Of a DNA stretch of 64,000 nt, positions 1-8,646 are shown one piece after another (position 1 is the first letter of the stretch; every line of letters starts with the position of its first letter). The DNA is from an uncultured Eubacteriales bacterium (GTDB lineage Bacteria; Bacillota; Clostridia; Lachnospirales; Lachnospiraceae). The stretch covers positions 62,001 to 126,000 of the forward strand of contig ONPU01000001.1 in NCBI GenBank assembly GCA_900319795.1. The letters run 5' to 3'. Both the position numbers and the translations under genes were made by a program. A model generated the notes under the pieces. That model ran no database searches, had not been told where the DNA came from, and saw only the letters and a program-made list of their open reading frames with translations.

Positions 1-251
1 GACATGAGGGCACGGTATTTGAGGCAGAGTGGCCGGAGTCGGATGAGGAACTGAGAAAGGACAATGTCCGCGAGATTCCTGTCCAGATCAACGGAAAGAC
101 CAGAGCGGTGGTCTCCGTCGCCGTGGACGCTTCGAAGGAGGAAGCTCTTAAGGAAGCGAAAGAAGCGGCAGCTGACAAGATCGGAGATGCCGTGATTATT
201 AAAGAAATCTATGTGCCGGGCAAGATTATCAACCTGGTAGTCAGAAAGTAA
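1..251 (+). CDS. leuS: Leucyl-tRNA synthetase, C-terminal end (partial)
   Basis: Only the last 82 codons lie in the window, read in frame from base 3 to a TAA at 249-251. The translation begins HEGTVFEAEWPESDEEL, continues with a segment like the class I LeuRS tail (VQINGKTRAVVSV, then an acidic/basic helix), and ends IKEIYVPGKIINLVVRK. That ending is typical of the C-terminal domain of bacterial LeuRS, which contacts the tRNA corner. The enzyme charges tRNA-Leu with leucine in the cytoplasm. A clear intrinsic terminator follows directly, so this is probably the end of a transcription unit. The 5' part lies outside the window. Confidence 0.9.
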   Translation, partial: HEGTVFEAEWPESDEELRKDNVREIPVQINGKTRAVVSVAVDASKEEALKEAKEAAADKIGDAVIIKEIYVPGKIINLVVRK

Positions 252-256
252 ATTGA

Positions 257-287
257 TGTGCGGGATATATGTCCCGCACATTTCTTT
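257..287 (+). terminator. Intrinsic terminator after leuS
   Basis: A perfect 9-bp stem, TGTGCGGGA (257-265) with TCCCGCACA (272-280), has a 6-nt loop and is followed by TTTCTTT (281-287). It starts 6 bases after the leuS stop and ends 24 bases before rqcH. This leaves little room for a separate rqcH promoter, so rqcH may depend on readthrough. Confidence 0.85.
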
Positions 288-310
288 CCTGCTCGTGAGG
301 GAGAATAGAA

Positions 311-2062
311 ATGGCATTTGACGGAATAACAACCGCCGCGCTCGTCAGGGAACTGAACGCGGAGCTGGAAGGCGGAAGCATTACAAGAATCATACAGTCC
401 GAAAAGGACGAACTGATGCTCAGCATCAAGAAGGACCGTGTGGTCAAACAGCTCCTCATCAGCGCCAACGCGTCGCTTCCCCTTGTTTATCTGACGGATC
501 AGAAGAAAGAGGCTCCTCTTACGGCGCCCGCGTTTTCCATGCTTTTGCGGAAGCACCTGCAGGGAGGCCAGATCCTTGAAGTCAGCCAGCCTTCTCTTGA
601 GCGCATCATCATCTTTACCGTCTCTCATTTCGATGAAATGGGGGACCTGAGGGAAATGAAACTGATCGCGGAGCTGATGGGGAAATACAGCAATATCATC
701 CTGACTGATGAGGACAGCAGAATTCTCGACAGCATCAAGCGGGTGAATTCCTCCATGAGTTCCTTAAGGGAAGTCCTGCCCGGAAAAGACTGGTATATTC
801 CGGAAGAACTTCAAAAGGAAGAGCCTTTGAAGACCGGGGAAGCGGAGTTCAAAGAGAAACTGTCCGGAACGAACGGGCCCCTGTCGAAAGCTCTGCCGAG
901 GACATTTGCCGGCTTTTCCACATCCTTTGCGGAAGAACTTCTCTATGAAGCCGGGGTTGATTCCCGTAAAAGCGCCGAAGAACTGAGTGAAGAGGAAATG
1001 AGCTCGCTGGCCGGGGCATTTGCCGGAGCCGTTCAGAGGATCGGGGAAGGACAGTTCCTGCCGGAAATCATTTTTCGAAATGAAGAACCCTATGATTTCA
1101 CATGCCTTCCGTACCGCATGTACGACTCCTACGCGTATGAAAAACGGTTCTGCGCGTCGGTAAGCCGGATGCTGATTGATTATTACGGTGAAAAAGAGCG
1201 GATTTCCCGCATTCGGCAGAAGAGCGCCGACCTGCGTCATGCGGCCCGCGGAGCTTATGACAGGGTTGCCAGGAAACTGGATCTCCAGAAGAAGCAGTTC
1301 GCGGATACGGACAAAAGGGAACAGTACAGAATCCGCGGCGAGATGCTCAACACCTACGGATATGAACTGAAGGGCGGCGAAAAGGAACTTCGGTGCGTCA
1401 ATTATTATACAAATGAAGAAATGGTCGTGCCTCTGGATCCCATGCTGAGCGCTTCCGAAAACGCGAGAAAGAATTTCGAACGCTACAACAAACTGAAGAG
1501 AACGGCCGTTTCGCTGGGCGAACAGATCGAAGAGACGGAAGCCGACCGGGACCAGCTTCTCGGCATCCTGAACGCGCTGGATCACGCGGAAACAGAAGAG
1601 GATCTGAATGAAATCCGCCGCGAGATGTCCGATTACGGCTTTATCCGGAAGAAGAGCGAAGTGAGAAAGGGAAGTAAGAAGATTCCGAAATCCGCTCCTT
1701 TGAAGTTCCGGTCGCGTGACGGCTTTGAGATTCTGGTCGGGAGAAACAACTATCAGAACGAAGAGCTGAGTTTCAAGATCGCGTCCGGCAATGACTGGTG
1801 GTTCCACGCGAAGGGGATTCCGGGAAGCCATGTCATCATCCGTTCAGGGGACCGGGAAGTTCCGGACCGCACCTATGAAGAAGCGGCAGCTCTTGCCGCC
1901 TATTATTCCGCCGGCTCCGATGCTCCGAAAACCGAGGTCGACTATACGTTAAGGAGAAATCTGAAGAAGAAAAACGGCGGCAAACCGGGCTTTGTCATTT
2001 ACCACACCAATTATTCGATGATGGCTGTGCCGGATATCTCCGGAATCCAACGGGAGAATTGA
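311..2062 (+). CDS. rqcH: Ribosome quality control protein RqcH (NFACT family)
   Basis: This 583-residue protein has the NFACT architecture: an N-terminal NFACT-N domain (about 1-200), a helical/coiled-coil middle (about 280-430) and a C-terminal NFACT-R domain marked by NDWWFHAKGIPGSHVII near residue 500. RqcH/Rqc2 proteins bind stalled 50S-peptidyl-tRNA complexes and recruit tRNA-Ala to add C-terminal alanine tails that mark the nascent chain for degradation. Older annotations call it a fibronectin-binding protein. The start ATG follows a GAGGGAG ribosome site. In Bacillus RqcH, Asp97-Arg98 is needed for tailing; here residues 97-98 read Glu-Arg, a conservative change. It heads a run of same-strand genes (yicC, gmk, rpoZ). 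Confidence 0.92.
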   Translation: MAFDGITTAALVRELNAELEGGSITRIIQSEKDELMLSIKKDRVVKQLLISANASLPLVYLTDQKKEAPLTAPAFSMLLRKHLQGGQILEVSQPSLERIIIFTVSHFDEMGDLREMKLIAELMGKYSNIILTDEDSRILDSIKRVNSSMSSLREVLPGKDWYIPEELQKEEPLKTGEAEFKEKLSGTNGPLSKALPRTFAGFSTSFAEELLYEAGVDSRKSAEELSEEEMSSLAGAFAGAVQRIGEGQFLPEIIFRNEEPYDFTCLPYRMYDSYAYEKRFCASVSRMLIDYYGEKERISRIRQKSADLRHAARGAYDRVARKLDLQKKQFADTDKREQYRIRGEMLNTYGYELKGGEKELRCVNYYTNEEMVVPLDPMLSASENARKNFERYNKLKRTAVSLGEQIEETEADRDQLLGILNALDHAETEEDLNEIRREMSDYGFIRKKSEVRKGSKKIPKSAPLKFRSRDGFEILVGRNNYQNEELSFKIASGNDWWFHAKGIPGSHVIIRSGDREVPDRTYEEAAALAAYYSAGSDAPKTEVDYTLRRNLKKKNGGKPGFVIYHTNYSMMAVPDISGIQREN

Positions 2063-2132
2063 CGTTTCCGCGGATTTACGTTAAAATGAAAATTCAGCGA
2101 TTTACACTTTCATCCAAGTCTCGGAGGGTTTC

Positions 2133-3011
2133 ATGGCCAGAAGCATGACCGGCTACGGACGGGCCGAAATAAATACGGAATCACGCAAAATCCAGATTGA
2201 GATCAAATCGGTCAATAACAGATACGCGGACTTCAATATCCGCATGCCCCGGAAATTCAGTTTTCTGGAAGCCGCGATCCGCTCTTATCTGAAGGAGTCC
2301 ATTCAAAGAGGAAAGGTCGATGTCTTCATCGTCTCGGAAGAATTCGGGGAGGGCGTCGGTTCTCTTCGCATGAATGAAGCTCTGGCTTCCGAATATATCG
2401 AGAATCTGCGTTTCCTGAAAGAGAAGTATTCTCTGGCAGGGGATATCAGCTGCTCGGACCTGATCCGGGCGCCCGAAGTATTTACGATCGGGGAAGCGTC
2501 CTCCGACGAAGAGGAGATCTGGAATCTGATCGAGCCGGTGCTGAAAGACGCTTGCTGTGCCTTTAACGAGTCCCGCCACACGGAAGGAGAGCGTCTGAAA
2601 GCGGATCTCTTCGAAAAACTGGATGAGCTCTATAAGACCGTGGTTGAGGTTGAGGAACACGAACCCGAGATTATGAACGCCTATACGGAAAAACTCAGGA
2701 ACGCGCTCACCGAACTTCTGGAAGGACATGACGTCGAGGAGCAGAGAATCACGGCCGAAGCGGTCCTCTATGCGGACAAGATTTCGACGGATGAAGAATG
2801 CGTCCGGCTGAAAAGCCATATCGTCCAGATGAGGGAGGAGCTTCTCAAAGAGGGAAGCATCGGAAGAAAGCTGGATTTCATTACGCAGGAAATGAACCGC
2901 GAAGCGAATACAACTCTTTCCAAGGCCGGCGATCTGATCACCGCGGATCTCGGAATCACAATGAAAACACTGATTGAGAAAATCAGGGAACAGATCCAGA
3001 ACATCGAATAA
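2133..3011 (+). CDS. yicC: YicC/YloC family endoribonuclease
   Basis: This 292-residue protein begins MARSMTGYGRAE, the hallmark N-terminus of the YicC/YloC family, and ends with the conserved pattern GRKLDFITQEMNREANTTLSKA and a terminal helix. Family members are reported endoribonucleases acting on RNA in the cytoplasm; E. coli YicC is linked to sRNA decay and stationary-phase fitness. The start is supported by CGGAGGG 7 bases upstream. It sits 20 bases before the gmk start. The order yicC-gmk-rpoZ is shared with Bacillus (yloC-remA-gmk-rpoZ) except that no remA gene is present here. Confidence 0.92.
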   Translation: MARSMTGYGRAEINTESRKIQIEIKSVNNRYADFNIRMPRKFSFLEAAIRSYLKESIQRGKVDVFIVSEEFGEGVGSLRMNEALASEYIENLRFLKEKYSLAGDISCSDLIRAPEVFTIGEASSDEEEIWNLIEPVLKDACCAFNESRHTEGERLKADLFEKLDELYKTVVEVEEHEPEIMNAYTEKLRNALTELLEGHDVEEQRITAEAVLYADKISTDEECVRLKSHIVQMREELLKEGSIGRKLDFITQEMNREANTTLSKAGDLITADLGITMKTLIEKIREQIQNIE

Positions 3012-3031
3012 ACAGCTTGTTGGGAGGCACT

Positions 3032-3670
3032 ATGACTCGAAGAGGACTTTTGATTGTGATTTCCGGTTTTTCCGGTTCCGGAAAGGGAACACTTGTAAAG
3101 AAGCTGACGGAGCGGTATGATTCCTTTGCTCTTTCGATTTCCGCCACGACCCGTTCTCCGCGCGAAAACGAGGAGCACGGCGTCCATTATTTCTTCAAGA
3201 GCAGGGAAGAATTTGAAAAAATGATCGCCGAGGGCGAGCTCATCGAATATGCCGAGTACCAGGGCAACTATTACGGAACTCCCAAAGCCTATGTGGAACA
3301 GATGCTGGACGAGGGAAAAGACGTCATCCTCGAAATCGACGTACAGGGAGGAGAGATTATCCGGAATCTGTTTCCGGATGTGGTACGGATTTTCGTGACC
3401 GCTCCTTCCGCAAAAGAGCTGAAGATGAGGCTGCTCGGAAGAGGAACGGAAACGGCCCAGAAAGTAAAGGGACGCCTCATCCGCGCCGCTGAAGAGATGG
3501 GTTATATTTCGGATTACGAGTATCTTCTTGTCAACGATGATCTGGAAGAAGCCGCGTCGAGGCTGTATGACATCGTTACCGTGGAACGTATGGAGACGCG
3601 GCGGCAGTATCAGTTTGTGGATAATTTTAAGAATGAACTCGCTCAGGTCCTTCAGGACCCGATTGAATAA
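3032..3670 (+). CDS. gmk: Guanylate kinase
   Basis: This 212-residue enzyme phosphorylates GMP to GDP using ATP, essential for GTP, dGTP and (p)ppGpp pools. The P-loop SGFSGSGKGT lies at residues 11-20, followed by the GMP-binding region with SATTRSPRENE and EYAEYQGNYYGTP, and the lid with LLGRGTE. An upstream in-frame TTG exists at 3017, but GGGAGG lies between it and this ATG, so 3032 is preferred. The length is typical (about 200-210 residues). It is cotranscribed with yicC upstream and probably with rpoZ downstream. Confidence 0.95.
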   Translation: MTRRGLLIVISGFSGSGKGTLVKKLTERYDSFALSISATTRSPRENEEHGVHYFFKSREEFEKMIAEGELIEYAEYQGNYYGTPKAYVEQMLDEGKDVILEIDVQGGEIIRNLFPDVVRIFVTAPSAKELKMRLLGRGTETAQKVKGRLIRAAEEMGYISDYEYLLVNDDLEEAASRLYDIVTVERMETRRQYQFVDNFKNELAQVLQDPIE

Positions 3671-3726
3671 ACGATTTTGCAAATGAGGGAAAACCCTTTT
3701 ATAAAGAAAGTGAGGAACCTGGAACT

Positions 3727-3981
3727 ATGATGATACATCCTTCCTACAAGGAAATGATGGAAGCCGTTAACAGTGAAAATGAAGAGGATACGACCCCGAT
3801 CGTTTCCAGCCGTTATTCCATTGTTATGGCTACAGCCAAGAGAGCGCGCCAGATCGTAAACGGAGACGAACCGCTTGTAGATTCTTATCCGGAAGAAAAG
3901 CCGCTTTCCATCGCCGTTGATGAAATCTATCAGGGCGCCGTTAAAATCCTTCCGGTGAATAACCAGTCCGCCCAGAAATAA
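3727..3981 (+). CDS. rpoZ: RNA polymerase omega subunit
   Basis: This 84-residue protein has the conserved omega core SSRYSIVMATAKRARQI (residues 28-44), which wraps the beta-prime C-terminus and helps assemble RNA polymerase. A second ATG directly follows the first, so the start could be 3727 or 3730. The context, directly after gmk, is the standard Firmicutes arrangement. rimO starts 14 bases after its stop and is probably in the same transcript. Confidence 0.93.
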   Translation: MMIHPSYKEMMEAVNSENEEDTTPIVSSRYSIVMATAKRARQIVNGDEPLVDSYPEEKPLSIAVDEIYQGAVKILPVNNQSAQK

Positions 3982-3995
3982 GAAGTGCAAGGCAT

Positions 3996-5324
3996 ATGAA
4001 GCTCTATTTTACTTCTTTGGGATGTGATAAAAATCTGGTGGATTCCGAAAGAATGCTGGCTGTCCTCACCGAACGGGGCTATACCCTGACGGATCAGCCC
4101 GAAGAAGCGGACGCGGCTGTGGTCAACACCTGCTGTTTCATTGAAGACGCGAAGCGGGAGAGTATCGAACAGATCTTTGAGCTTGCCTCTTTGAAGGAAC
4201 ATGGCCGCCTGAAAGTGCTCGTTGCTTCGGGATGTATGGCCGAGCGCTATAAAGACCAGATTCTCGATGAAATTCCCGAGCTGGACGCGGTGATCGGGCC
4301 CACGGCTTTTGATAAGATTGCCGATGCCGTAGATGAGGCATTTGAAGGGAAACGGCCGTCGTATTTTAAGGATATCAGTTCTGATTCTTCTTACGCGTCT
4401 GCCCCGCGGATCCTGACGACCGGCGGGCATTTTGCATACCTGAAAATCGCTGAAGGGTGCAACAAAAACTGCAGCTACTGCGCGATTCCGCTTTTCAGGG
4501 GCCGTTACAGAAGCTATCCGATGGAGGATCTTCTCTCGGAAGCACGGAAACTGGCAGAAGGCGGCGTGAAGGAACTCATCCTGATCGCCGAGGAAACGAC
4601 CCTCTACGGGACGGATCTTTACGGAAAGAAGTGCCTGCATGAACTGCTTGAAGCTCTGTGTCAAATACCGGAACTTCGCTGGATCCGGATTCTCTATTGC
4701 TATCCCGAAGAAATCTATCCGGAGCTGATCGATACGATTGCCCGGGAAGAAAAGATCTGCAGTTATCTGGATCTCCCGATTCAGCATGCTTCGGACCGGA
4801 TTCTGAAAGCGATGCACCGCAGAACGAATCAGGCGGAACTAAGGGGCCTCATTCAGGAACTCAGAGAGAAAATTCCGGGAATTGTTCTTCGGACGACTCT
4901 GATCTCAGGGTTCCCCGGCGAGACGGAAGAAGATCACGAGGAACTTATGGGTTTTGTAAAGGAAATGCGGTTCGACCGGCTCGGCGCTTTTCTCTATTCC
5001 CGTGAGGAGGGGACTGCGGCGGCCGCGATGAAAGGGCAGGTTCCGAAGAAGATCAAACAAAGACGCTACGACGAACTGATGTCCCTTCAGCAGGGCATTT
5101 CTTTGGAGCGCAACCATGCGCGAATCGGTCAGGTTCTGGATGTCTTTACGGAGGGATCCCTTCCGGAAGAAGGCACGATGTGCGGCAGATCCTACGGGGA
5201 CGCGCCCGAAGTCGACGGATTCGTGTTTTATAAACCGCTGACGGATCATATGAGCGGAAGCTTTGCCCGTGTCCGGATCGAAGAAGCGTCGGAATATGAT
5301 CTGTACGGCTCAGAAGTGGAATAA
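3996..5324 (+). CDS. rimO: Ribosomal protein S12 methylthiotransferase RimO
   Basis: This 442-residue radical-SAM enzyme adds a methylthio group to an aspartate of ribosomal protein S12. The N-terminal UPF0004 domain begins [15 protein letters not shown], which separates RimO from MiaB, with further cysteines in NTCCFI and ASGCMAER for the auxiliary 4Fe-4S cluster. The radical-SAM triad is [11 protein letters not shown] near residues 154-164. The C-terminal TRAM domain lies at about 370-435. The 442-residue length fits the family. A second family member, miaB, is at 22323. icd follows 10 bases downstream. Confidence 0.93.
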   Translation: MKLYFTSLGCDKNLVDSERMLAVLTERGYTLTDQPEEADAAVVNTCCFIEDAKRESIEQIFELASLKEHGRLKVLVASGCMAERYKDQILDEIPELDAVIGPTAFDKIADAVDEAFEGKRPSYFKDISSDSSYASAPRILTTGGHFAYLKIAEGCNKNCSYCAIPLFRGRYRSYPMEDLLSEARKLAEGGVKELILIAEETTLYGTDLYGKKCLHELLEALCQIPELRWIRILYCYPEEIYPELIDTIAREEKICSYLDLPIQHASDRILKAMHRRTNQAELRGLIQELREKIPGIVLRTTLISGFPGETEEDHEELMGFVKEMRFDRLGAFLYSREEGTAAAAMKGQVPKKIKQRRYDELMSLQQGISLERNHARIGQVLDVFTEGSLPEEGTMCGRSYGDAPEVDGFVFYKPLTDHMSGSFARVRIEEASEYDLYGSEVE

Positions 5325-5334
5325 GGAGTGGGAA

Positions 5335-6543
5335 ATGGAAAAGATTGTGATGAAAACGCCTCTCGTCGAAATGGACGGAGACGAGATGACCAGAATTCTC
5401 TGGCAGATGATCAAAGATGAGCTTCTGCTTCCCTTTGTGGATCTGAAGACCGAGTATTACGATCTCGGACTTGAAGAACGCGACAGGACGGACGACAAGG
5501 TTACGGAAGACGCGGCGAATGCGATCATGAAATACGGCGTCGGCGTCAAATGCGCGACAATTACACCCAATCCGGCTCGCGTGACCGAATACGGCCTGAA
5601 AAAGATGTACAAGAGCCCGAACGGGACCCTTCGCGCCATGCTTGACGGAACCGTATTCCGCGCTCCGATCATCGTGAAGGGGATTGAACCCTGCGTGAAA
5701 AACTGGAAAAAGCCGATCACAATCGCCCGTCATGCCTATGGCGATGTCTACAAGAACACCGAACTTCATGTGGACGGACCCGGAAAGGCAGAGCTTGTAT
5801 TTACTGCCGCGGACGGAACAGAGACGAGAAAAACCATCTTCGAGTTTGACGGTCCCGGAGTCGTACAGGGAGTGTACAATATCGACGAGTCCATTTTGAG
5901 CTTTGCGAGAAGCTGCTTCGCGTATGCCCTGGACAGGAAGGAAGATCTCTGGTTCTCGACCAAGGACACCATTTCCAAGACATATGACCGGGAATTCAAG
6001 GAAATCTTTGAACAGGTTTATGAAAATGAGTTTAAGGAGCGCTTCGAAGAAGCCGGAATCACGTTCTTCTATACCCTGATCGACGATGCGGTCGCGAGAA
6101 TCATGAAATGCGACGGCGGCCTTGTATGGGCGTGCAAGAACTATGACGGCGATGTCTTCTCCGATATGCTTTCTTCGGCCTTCGGCTCTCTCGCGATGAT
6201 GACTTCCGTACTCGTTTCCCCGAAGGGCTTCTATGAGTATGAAGCCGCTCACGGAACGGTTCAGAGACATTATTACAAGCATCTGAAGGGTGAGGCGACA
6301 TCCACGAACTCCGTGGCGACGATCTTTGCCTGGAGCGGCGCGCTTCGGAAGCGCGGCGAGCTGGATGAGCTTCCGGAACTCGTCCGTTTTGCGGACGCTC
6401 TGGAAAAGGCCTGCCTTTCCACTATAGAAGAAGGCGTGATGACCGGAGACCTTGTCCGCATCACCACGCTTTCGAATGTCCGTCAGGTCGGATCCCTGGA
6501 ATTTATTCAGGAAATCCGCAAGAGACTGGAAAAGCTTCTTTAA
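5335..6543 (+). CDS. icd: NADP-dependent isocitrate dehydrogenase
   Basis: This 402-residue enzyme oxidatively decarboxylates isocitrate to 2-oxoglutarate, making NADPH. The N-terminus [20 protein letters not shown] and motifs [23 protein letters not shown] and [16 protein letters not shown] match the dimeric type found in eukaryotic cytosol and in some bacteria, not the E. coli Icd type. The frame is open further upstream into rimO, but TAAGGAGTGGG just before this ATG fixes the start. No other TCA-cycle gene is in the window; in anaerobes the enzyme usually feeds glutamate synthesis. It is convergent with the ABC-F gene, with an 11-base gap. Confidence 0.95.
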   Translation: MEKIVMKTPLVEMDGDEMTRILWQMIKDELLLPFVDLKTEYYDLGLEERDRTDDKVTEDAANAIMKYGVGVKCATITPNPARVTEYGLKKMYKSPNGTLRAMLDGTVFRAPIIVKGIEPCVKNWKKPITIARHAYGDVYKNTELHVDGPGKAELVFTAADGTETRKTIFEFDGPGVVQGVYNIDESILSFARSCFAYALDRKEDLWFSTKDTISKTYDREFKEIFEQVYENEFKERFEEAGITFFYTLIDDAVARIMKCDGGLVWACKNYDGDVFSDMLSSAFGSLAMMTSVLVSPKGFYEYEAAHGTVQRHYYKHLKGEATSTNSVATIFAWSGALRKRGELDELPELVRFADALEKACLSTIEEGVMTGDLVRITTLSNVRQVGSLEFIQEIRKRLEKLL

Positions 6544-6554
6544 GAAATGAAGTT

Positions 6555-8471
6555 TTACTCTTCAGTCTGAAGAAGTTCCCATTTTTCATAGAGTTCTTCG
6601 AGCTGTCCGAGGATTTCGTCCTTGCGGCAGCTCATTTTTGTAAGCTCCTCCGGGTCGGAGGCGATGGCCGGATCCTCAAACCTGGCGTCAATTGCCGCAT
6701 TTTCCGATTCGAGTTCTTCAATCCGTTTCTCGGTGCGGGTCAGATCATTTTTCAGCTTACGGATCCGGGCTTCCTCTTCTTTCTGTTTCTGCCAGTCGAG
6801 TTTGGACTGAGTCGGAAGAGAAGTGTCCGTTTCAACGGATTCCTCTATGCCGGCAGCCCTTTCTGCATCCGCTTTTTTCTCGAGATAGTAATCATAATTT
6901 CCGATATAGCTGATCAGCTTCCCGTTGGTCAGGTCGAGAATGCGGCTCGCGGTTTTGTTGACGAAATAACGGTCATGGGACACGATCAGCACGGTTCCTT
7001 CATAGGCCCGGATCGCGGATTCCAGCACTTCCCTCGAGCGGATGTCCAGATGGTTGGTCGGTTCGTCCAGCATGATGAAATTCGCGTTGGACAGCATAAG
7101 CAGACAGAGAGAAACCCTGGCTCGCTCTCCGCCGGAAAGGGCGGCAATCTGTTTGAAGACTTCGTCTCCCGTAAAGAGGAAGGCGGCGAGCGCCGAACGG
7201 ATTTCGGTGTTGTTCATCGAAGGATAAGCGTCCGAGAGCTCCTCAAAAATCGTTTTGTCGTCATGAAGAAGCTGGATTTCCTGATCGTAGTAAGCGGAAA
7301 AGACATTTGTGCCGTAATCGAAGCTTCCGTCAAGCGGCTCCACCTGGCCGTTCAGGATTTTCAAAAGCGTGGATTTGCCCGTTCCGTTCGCGCCGATGAG
7401 AAGCACGTGTTCGCCTCTTGTGATGAGGAGGTCCTGATCTGAAAAGAGAGTGAGTCCGTCATATCCGGCGCTCAGATGTTCCGCGGTCAGTACGATTTTG
7501 CCGCTCGTTACGGAGGGGACGAAGCGAAGGTGCATTTCCGAAGAGATTTCGACCGGTTTTTCCGGTGTTTCCATGCGGGAGAGCATCTTTTCCCTGCTTT
7601 CCGCCCTGCGGATGGATTTTTCCCTGTTAAATGATTTCAGCTTCGCGATCACGGCCTCCTGATGCTTCCGCTCATCGAGAGCTTTCACATAGGCCGCGTA
7701 TTCCGCTTTCCGGATCTGTTCCTTCTTTTCCGAATAGGCATCGTAATTGCCGCTGTAAACACGGGAGCGGCCGTTTTCGATTTCGATGATCTTGGTCACG
7801 ATCCGGTTCAGGAAATAGCGGTCATGGGAGACGATCAGTACGGCGCCTTTATAATTGAGAAGATAGTTCTCAAGCCATTCGATTGCGGGCATATCCAGGT
7901 GGTTCGTCGGCTCGTCGAGAAGGATGAGATCCGGAGACGTAAGAAGAAGTCTGCCAAGAGCAACACGGGTTTTCTGCCCGCCGGAGAGCGTGCCTGTTTC
8001 TTTTCCGAAATCCTCTTCGGAAAATCCCAGACCCTTTAAGACGCCCTTTACTTCGCTTACAAGGGAATAACCGCCGCTTCGCTCAAAACGCTCGCTCATG
8101 GACGCGTATGAACGCATCTCTTCCTCAAGTTGAGGACCGGAAAGCTCCGCCATGCGTTTTTCGGATGCGCGGAGAGCTTCGTCCAGTTCGAGCAGGTCCG
8201 AGCGCACGGACAGAAGCTCTTCGTAAATGCTGCACTTGTGACTCAGCTCCTGATGCTGGGCCAGATACCCGATCTCCGTGTTTTTGGCGCACACAACCTG
8301 TCCTTCATCCGCAAATGAAGGATTGATGATCGCTTTTAACAAAGTGGATTTTCCCGCTCCGTTGATGCCGACAAGAGCGGCTTTTTCATGTTCTTCTATA
8401 TGGAAGGAGATGTCGTTCAGAACCTCCGTACCGTCGAATGCTTTGCTGATACCGGAAACGTTAAGGATCAT
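6555..8471 (-). CDS. ABC-F family ATPase (YdiF/Uup-like)
   Basis: This 638-residue soluble protein has two ABC ATPase domains and no membrane segments. Domain 1 has Walker A GINGAGKST (about residue 36) and signature LSGGQKTRVALG. A charged linker (about 245-310, EYAAYVKALDERKHQEAVI) corresponds to the P-site tRNA interaction motif. Domain 2 has GANGTGKST and LSGGERARVSL. A C-terminal coiled coil covers about 555-638. ABC-F proteins bind the ribosomal E site and relieve stalling or antibiotic block; the coiled-coil tail suggests the YdiF/Uup group. A housekeeping role is more likely than resistance, but sequence alone cannot settle this. An extended -10 element (TGGTATAAT) lies about 33 bases before the start. 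Confidence 0.88.
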   Translation of the reverse strand: MILNVSGISKAFDGTEVLNDISFHIEEHEKAALVGINGAGKSTLLKAIINPSFADEGQVVCAKNTEIGYLAQHQELSHKCSIYEELLSVRSDLLELDEALRASEKRMAELSGPQLEEEMRSYASMSERFERSGGYSLVSEVKGVLKGLGFSEEDFGKETGTLSGGQKTRVALGRLLLTSPDLILLDEPTNHLDMPAIEWLENYLLNYKGAVLIVSHDRYFLNRIVTKIIEIENGRSRVYSGNYDAYSEKKEQIRKAEYAAYVKALDERKHQEAVIAKLKSFNREKSIRRAESREKMLSRMETPEKPVEISSEMHLRFVPSVTSGKIVLTAEHLSAGYDGLTLFSDQDLLITRGEHVLLIGANGTGKSTLLKILNGQVEPLDGSFDYGTNVFSAYYDQEIQLLHDDKTIFEELSDAYPSMNNTEIRSALAAFLFTGDEVFKQIAALSGGERARVSLCLLMLSNANFIMLDEPTNHLDIRSREVLESAIRAYEGTVLIVSHDRYFVNKTASRILDLTNGKLISYIGNYDYYLEKKADAERAAGIEESVETDTSLPTQSKLDWQKQKEEEARIRKLKNDLTRTEKRIEELESENAAIDARFEDPAIASDPEELTKMSCRKDEILGQLEELYEKWELLQTEE

Positions 8472-8503
8472 AAGTAAGTTTGCCTTTTCCTGAATTTTTG
8501 CTT

Positions 8504-8512
8504 ATTATACCA
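8504..8512 (-). promoter_or_regulatory. Extended -10 promoter for the ABC-F gene
   Basis: Read on the minus strand, TGGTATAAT is a full extended -10 (TGn plus TATAAT, with the hexamer at 8504-8509). It predicts a start near 8497 and a leader of only about 25 bases. The position of a -35 (8527-8532) reads TCGCCT and is poor. The GAACATATATGTTC palindrome lies exactly there. Confidence 0.6.
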
Positions 8513-8522
8513 TAGGGCGACG

Positions 8523-8587
8523 AGCCAGGCGAACATATATGTTCATCTGGCGACCGCAGATGATAACAGGCTCTTTGAGCCTGTTAT
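8523..8587. promoter_or_regulatory. Cluster of palindromes between divergent ABC-F and nnr genes
   Basis: Three inverted repeats lie end to end. The first is the 14-bp perfect palindrome GAACATATATGTTC (8531-8544), flanked by GCCAG and CTGGC, which extend it as an imperfect cruciform. The second is CATCTG-7 nt-CAGATG (8544-8562). The third is an 11-bp perfect hairpin, ATAACAGGCTC-TTT-GAGCCTGTTAT (8563-8587). The last lacks a T-run on either strand, so it is not a classic terminator. The first palindrome sits at the -35 position of the ABC-F promoter, as an operator could. Confidence 0.6.
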
Positions 8588-8646
8588 ACCATATGTATTC
8601 TTACGGTGCGAGCACCGCGGATTTTGAAAAAAGGAGCTTTGGGGCC

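Noticed and set aside
5263..5335. An N-terminal extension of icd into rimO
   Set aside because: The extra residues lie in the rimO 3' end and the ribosome site is directly before the ATG at 5335.
8530..8545. A LexA/DinR box in the ABC-F-nnr gap
   Set aside because: The palindrome GAACATATATGTTC has six bases between GAAC and GTTC; the Bacillus LexA site needs four (CGAAC-N4-GTTCG).
8563..8587. A factor-independent terminator at the 11-bp perfect hairpin
   Set aside because: No T-run follows on either strand and no gene ends there; it lies between two divergent starts.
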